Source: Neelides folsomi
Taxonomy: Eukaryota; Arthropoda; Collembola; Neelipleona; Neelidae
NCBI GenBank assembly: GCA_034687125.1
Contig: JAQGBZ010000003.1
Location: 496,001 to 560,000 of the forward strand
Reading direction: 5' to 3'
DNA length: 64,000 nt
How positions within the stretch are numbered: the stretch's first letter is position 1; the number at the start of each line of letters is the position of its first letter. Both the position numbers and the translations under genes were made by a program. Positions 61,401-64,000 of this stretch are shown here, piece after piece. A model generated the notes under the pieces. It saw only the letters and a program-made list of their open reading frames with translations. It was not told where the DNA came from and ran no database searches.

Positions 61401-63900
61401 TGAAGGTTTTCGAGCCACTTTGTATCCATGTCCAGAAACTCCAACTGAGCGACGTGAAATGTCAATTGGGGTAATGACAAGGATTGAGGATTTAAACACG
61501 GTTTTGAGTCAAACTCAAGATCATCGCCATCGCGTTTTGCTCGCTGCAGCAAAATCTCTCAAAGCATGGTTTGTCAAAGTAAGGAAGATCAAAGCCATTT
61601 ACTACACTTTGAATCTCTTCAATCTTGATGTCACTCAAAAGTGTCTCATTGCTGAAGCTTGGATTCCTGTTGTTGATCTTGAGAGAATTCATGGAGCTCT
61701 TCGACGTGGAACTGTAAATTTTTATTTTATTCAATTTTTAATTTCATTATATTTATACTTTTATGTCATACAATTTTACAATGGTTTTTTCTATTCATTT
61801 TATGTTGCCTCTATATAAGATTTAATTGACAATTTTGTATTAATTTTGAAAGGAACACGCTGGGTCTTCAGTGCCACCAATTTTGAATCGAATGGATACA
61901 AAGGCCGAACCACCAACATACAATCGTTTAAACAAATTCACTCGAGGATTTCAAAATCTCGTTGATGCTTATGGCATTGCTTCATATCGGGAAGTGAATC
62001 CGGCTCCTTATACAATCATCACATTTCCATTCCTTTTTGCTGTGATGTTCGGAGATGCAGGACACGCGACTCTGATGCTCGCCTTTGGGGCATGGATGTG
62101 CATTAAAGAAAATACACTCGCACAGAAAAAGAGTACTAATGAGGTAACGAGGATTTAAATAGTCAATTCTTTAATTGGCATGTAATGATTTTATTACTAA
62201 AATTATTATTTTATTATCTAGATTTGGAACATTTTTTTCGGAGGCCGATACATCATTCTTTTAATGGGTCTTTTCTCCTTCTATACTGGCATTATTTACA
62301 ACGATGTTTTCTCAAAGTCTCTGAACATTTTTGGATCTTACTGGTTTGTAAATCGAACGATGTGGCCCACTGGAGATGATCTAACTCTTCACAAGGAAAT
62401 CATGTTAGATCCCAAGACCTGTTATTTCCAATTTCCATATCCGGTTGGACTTGATCCGGTTTGGCAAGTAAGCAGTTTAAGTTATTTGGATTTAATTTTA
62501 TACACATAGGTAATCATAATGTGATTTGCTATTTAAAACAATTTGAAGAATCAAAAGTAATAGTATTGGGAGTATGGTATGAAACAATTAATATGATTTT
62601 TAGGTTGCGGACAACAAGATTGCATTTCTCAATGCATATAAAATGAAGATCTCAATTATTCTTGGAGTTATTCACATGTTATTTGGAGTTCTTCTCTCAC
62701 TTTGGAATCATATTTACTTCAAACGTCTCATCAACATCTTTTGCGAATTCATTCCTCAACTCATCTTCATGTTGTTTCTCTTCCTTTACTTGTGTATCTT
62801 GGTGTTTCACAAGTGGATAAATTATTATCCATTAGGAGGTCAGTTTCAACTCAATACGGAATTAATTACACAATAAAAATTGAATTAAAATTAGTATTAC
62901 ATATTAAATATTTATCTGGTAAATTAATTTGGATCTTTGAAAATTTTAGATTTTGAGAATATGGGACCCAATTGCGCACCTTCGATTCTCATCACTTTCA
63001 TTAACATGGTTCTATTCAAAGGAGCAGAAAAGAAAGTTGGCGAATGCGAATTTTACATGTTCTCAGGGCAAGAAATTCTTCAAAAGATTCTCGTCTTGTC
63101 CGCTCTGTTATGTGTGCCATGGATGCTCCTCATTAAGCCATTCATTCTTAAGAGTCAAAATGCAAAGAAACTTAAAGGGGTAGAAATGAATAAAACTTAA
63201 GATTAATTAATTAAGATAAAGTAAATCATTTTTAAAGTAAATCACTTTGTATGTAATTTACAATTAAATAACTTTGCAGGGACCGAGTGTTGTTGTTACT
63301 TCGTCAGATGAAGAAATGGGTAATGGTGGACCCGATAATCATGTGGCCAATACAGATACGGCAGATGGACAGGGAGGTGGTGGTGGACACGGACACGGTG
63401 AAGAATTCGAATTTTCCGAAATCATTATCCATCAAGGAATTCATACAATTGAGTATGTGCTTGGATCCGTTTCTCATACAGCATCATATCTTCGACTTTG
63501 GGCCTTGTCACTCGCTCATGCACGTATGTAACTTTTTAATATAGATACCATAATTGGTATATTTTTACATAAGGGAAATTATAAATTTTTTAATTTGTGT
63601 TTTAATTTTATTTAATTTATGTTTTTAGAGCTTTCTGAAGTTCTCTGGTCGATGGTGATGAGAATTGGGCTCCAACAAACAAGTTACTTCGGAGGTGTTG
63701 TTCTTTGGGCTATCTTTGGAGCCTGGGCTGTTTTGACTGTTAGCATCCTGGTGTTGATGGAGGGTTTGTCGGCTTTCCTCCACACTCTTCGTCTCCATTG
63801 GGTTGAGTTCCAGTCAAAGTTTTATCTTGGTCAGGGCTATCTCTTCACTCCTTTCTCATTCAAGGAGATCCTCGATGCTGCGGATGCTGATGAAGAGTAA
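58467..63900 (+). CDS. ATP6V0A1: V-type H+-ATPase 116-kDa subunit a, twelve exons, 858 aa
   Basis: The membrane subunit a of the vacuolar proton pump forms the proton half-channels of V0 and the peripheral stator arm. Exons: 58467-58583, 58712-58888, 59001-59129, 60222-60340, 61112-61238, 61324-61713, 61853-62143, 62222-62467, 62604-62838, 62950-63179, 63280-63523, 63629-63900 (2577 nt). Conserved blocks: [59 protein letters not shown], the membrane domain with [14 protein letters not shown], and [20 protein letters not shown]. The last contains the essential Arg ([12 protein letters not shown]). Exon 4 is more Gly/Ser-rich than in vertebrates, and the 63280-63523 exon has a GGGGGHGHG loop. 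The start is supported by CACCATG and by the family N-terminus. Complete and apparently intact. The symbol refers to the family; the paralog was not resolved. Confidence 0.95.
59130..60221. other. V-ATPase subunit a intron 3, 1.1 kb
   Basis: The longest intron of this gene, AT-rich. The frame 59540-59830 is hydrophobic low-complexity sequence without support. Nothing else recognised. Confidence 0.7.
60341..61111. other. V-ATPase subunit a intron 4, 0.77 kb
   Basis: AT-rich at its start and more GC-rich at 60.9-61.1 kb, where minus-strand frame 61099-60815 is open. I see no family match, so it is treated as intron. Confidence 0.6.
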
Positions 63901-64000
63901 AGTCAAGTTGCCATATTTGTAGTTTTTGCTTCCTGTCATCATTCCTTTTGTTCTATTGTGATTCAAACTTATCATAGGAAATTTATTGATCTGTAGTGAA

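Overview
This is an AT-rich (about two-thirds A+T) nuclear window from a eukaryote with compact split genes. Most introns are 55-200 bp with standard GT-AG borders; a few are long. The gene set fits an invertebrate animal, most likely an arthropod: an AA15 lytic polysaccharide monooxygenase, a WNK kinase with SPAK/OSR1-docking motifs, SIAH, PAN2, ZnT9 and a V-ATPase a subunit. The outer-arm dynein docking protein ODAD3 suggests a lineage that keeps motile cilia or flagellated sperm. I cannot name the species; a springtail-like hexapod is one option, not a conclusion. Gene models were built by hand from frame-consistent exons. Exon lengths add up to whole codons in every multi-exon model below, which supports them but does not replace transcript data.

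Layout. 0.5-6.7 kb (+): ELOVL fatty-acid elongase, divergent SIAH-type E3 ligase, secreted AA15 LPMO. 6.9-14.1 kb: a possible flagellum/sperm group, with ODAD3 (-), a very small gene that encodes only a dynein heavy-chain stalk and microtubule-binding domain (+), and a 14-exon Cys/Pro/Gly-rich protein (-). 14.5-15.5 kb: an unrecognised 201-aa protein (-). 18.9-38.1 kb (+): a 15-exon WNK kinase with an 8.6-kb first intron holding an internally deleted pogo/Tigger-type transposon. 38.1-41.8 kb: intergenic, with one deleted DNA transposon inserted into another. 41.8-42.9 kb: unrecognised basic/acidic protein (-). 43.4-47.3 kb (+): SLC30A9/ZnT9 and a Cys-less MsrA-like gene, each with one in-frame stop inside otherwise family-like sequence. 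48.0-55.1 kb (+): PAN2 deadenylase, whose 2.6-kb intron contains two antisense genes, one of them carrying a 187-bp MITE in its own intron. 56.4-57.7 kb: Lys-rich unrecognised protein (-). 58.5-63.9 kb (+): complete V-ATPase 116-kDa subunit a.

Strongest leads: the stalk-only dynein gene; the paired internal stops in adjacent genes; a zinc finger of Nab2/ZC3H14 spacing inside PAN2; the Cys/Pro/Gly-rich gene next to axonemal genes; and tandem Cys repeats at the C-terminus of the LPMO. I saw no CRISPR, tRNA or rRNA genes and no viral or LTR elements.
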